NCBI GenBank assembly: GCA_031284295.1
Contig: JAITAE010000308.1
Location: forward strand, 1 to 6,076
DNA length: 6,076 bases
Direction of reading: 5' to 3'
DNA from: Spirochaetaceae bacterium
GTDB lineage: Bacteria > Spirochaetota > Spirochaetia > Treponematales > Breznakiellaceae
Part shown: one piece after another, positions 6,003 through 6,076 of the stretch
How positions within the stretch are numbered: position 1 is the first letter of the stretch
Layout: each line of letters begins with the position of its first letter
Program-made: the position numbers and the translations under genes
The notes under the pieces: generated by a model
Told to the model about the DNA's origin: nothing
Database searches by the model: none
Seen by the model: the letters and a program-made list of their open reading frames with translations, nothing else

Positions 6003-6021
6003 TTTTCTACCCTTGTATAAG

Positions 6022-6050
6022 ATGGTATACTATATGTAGAAATTTGTCAA
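6022..6050 (-). promoter_or_regulatory. Promoter-like sequence upstream of the tRNA-derived element
   Basis: A perfect TTGACA (6050-6045 on the minus strand) is followed by TATACC at 15 bases spacing (6029-6024) or TACCAT at 17 (6027-6022), each four of six to the -10 consensus. A start some seven bases later would fall near 6015-6018, which is the first base of the outer inverted repeat around the tRNA-like sequence. The -35 is strong and the -10 is mediocre. Confidence 0.4.
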
Positions 6051-6076
6051 TAAGTATCTTGACATAAGTATCTTGA
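6050..6076. repeat. 14-bp direct repeat at the window edge
   Basis: ATAAGTATCTTGAC occurs at 6050-6063 and again immediately at 6064-6076, where the window cuts it one base short. Thirteen of thirteen visible bases match. The array may go on to the right. Its position beside a tRNA 3' end suits integrase arm-type or excisionase sites, but that is inference. Confidence 0.75.

Noticed and set aside
5941..6012. Intact tRNA-Tyr gene
   Set aside because: The 5' acceptor strand, D arm and 5' anticodon strand do not match the 3' half, and the span is about 12 nt too short for a class II tRNA.
5929..6018. Integron attC site, suggested by nested inverted repeats
   Set aside because: The GTTRRRY/RYYYAAC core boxes are missing and the interior is plainly tRNA-derived.

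Overview
The window looks like bacterial chromosome with all four recognisable protein genes on the minus strand. From right to left in the direction of transcription they are a 955-residue periplasmic M16 zinc peptidase (2459-5326), an ACR3/bile-acid-symporter superfamily transporter (1090-2082), a GtrA-family membrane protein (332-787), and the N-terminal 115 residues of a FAD-dependent oxidoreductase that runs off the left edge (1-345). Coding DNA is of moderate to low GC. The peptidase type, an ambiguous cysteine-containing signal peptide and the repeat-rich intergenic DNA make me think of a host-associated spirochaete (Treponema-like). This is a weak inference, because no rRNA or other marker gene is present.

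The left part (1-1142) holds the gtrA/oxidoreductase pair, which overlap by 14 bp and look translationally coupled. They are probably the last genes seen of a cell-surface glycan or lipid-carrier locus. The TTG start and Shine-Dalgarno of gtrA lie inside a perfect 8-bp hairpin with a GNRA loop. Just upstream is a perfect 12-copy heptanucleotide array (829-913). Between that array and the transporter is an unexplained, coding-looking fragment (981-1142) that overlaps the transporter 3' end in another frame.

The middle part (2083-2458) separates transporter and peptidase. It has a 16-bp palindrome ahead of the transporter, a rho-independent terminator, further small hairpins, and a canonical G-quadruplex motif on the transcribed strand just after the peptidase stop codon.

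The right part (5327-6076) has no protein gene that I believe. It begins with a weak peptidase promoter region. A GC-rich stretch of about 390 bp follows, packed with perfect short hairpins, a duplicated 60-bp unit and a run of 14 C. Last comes a tRNA-Tyr-derived sequence (anticodon loop to acceptor 3' end intact, 5' half degenerate), nested in two perfect inverted repeats, preceded by a consensus -35 box and by 14-bp direct repeats at the window edge. This end is the best candidate for something undescribed: either the attachment-site scar of an integrated element lying to the right, or a tRNA-derived structured RNA.
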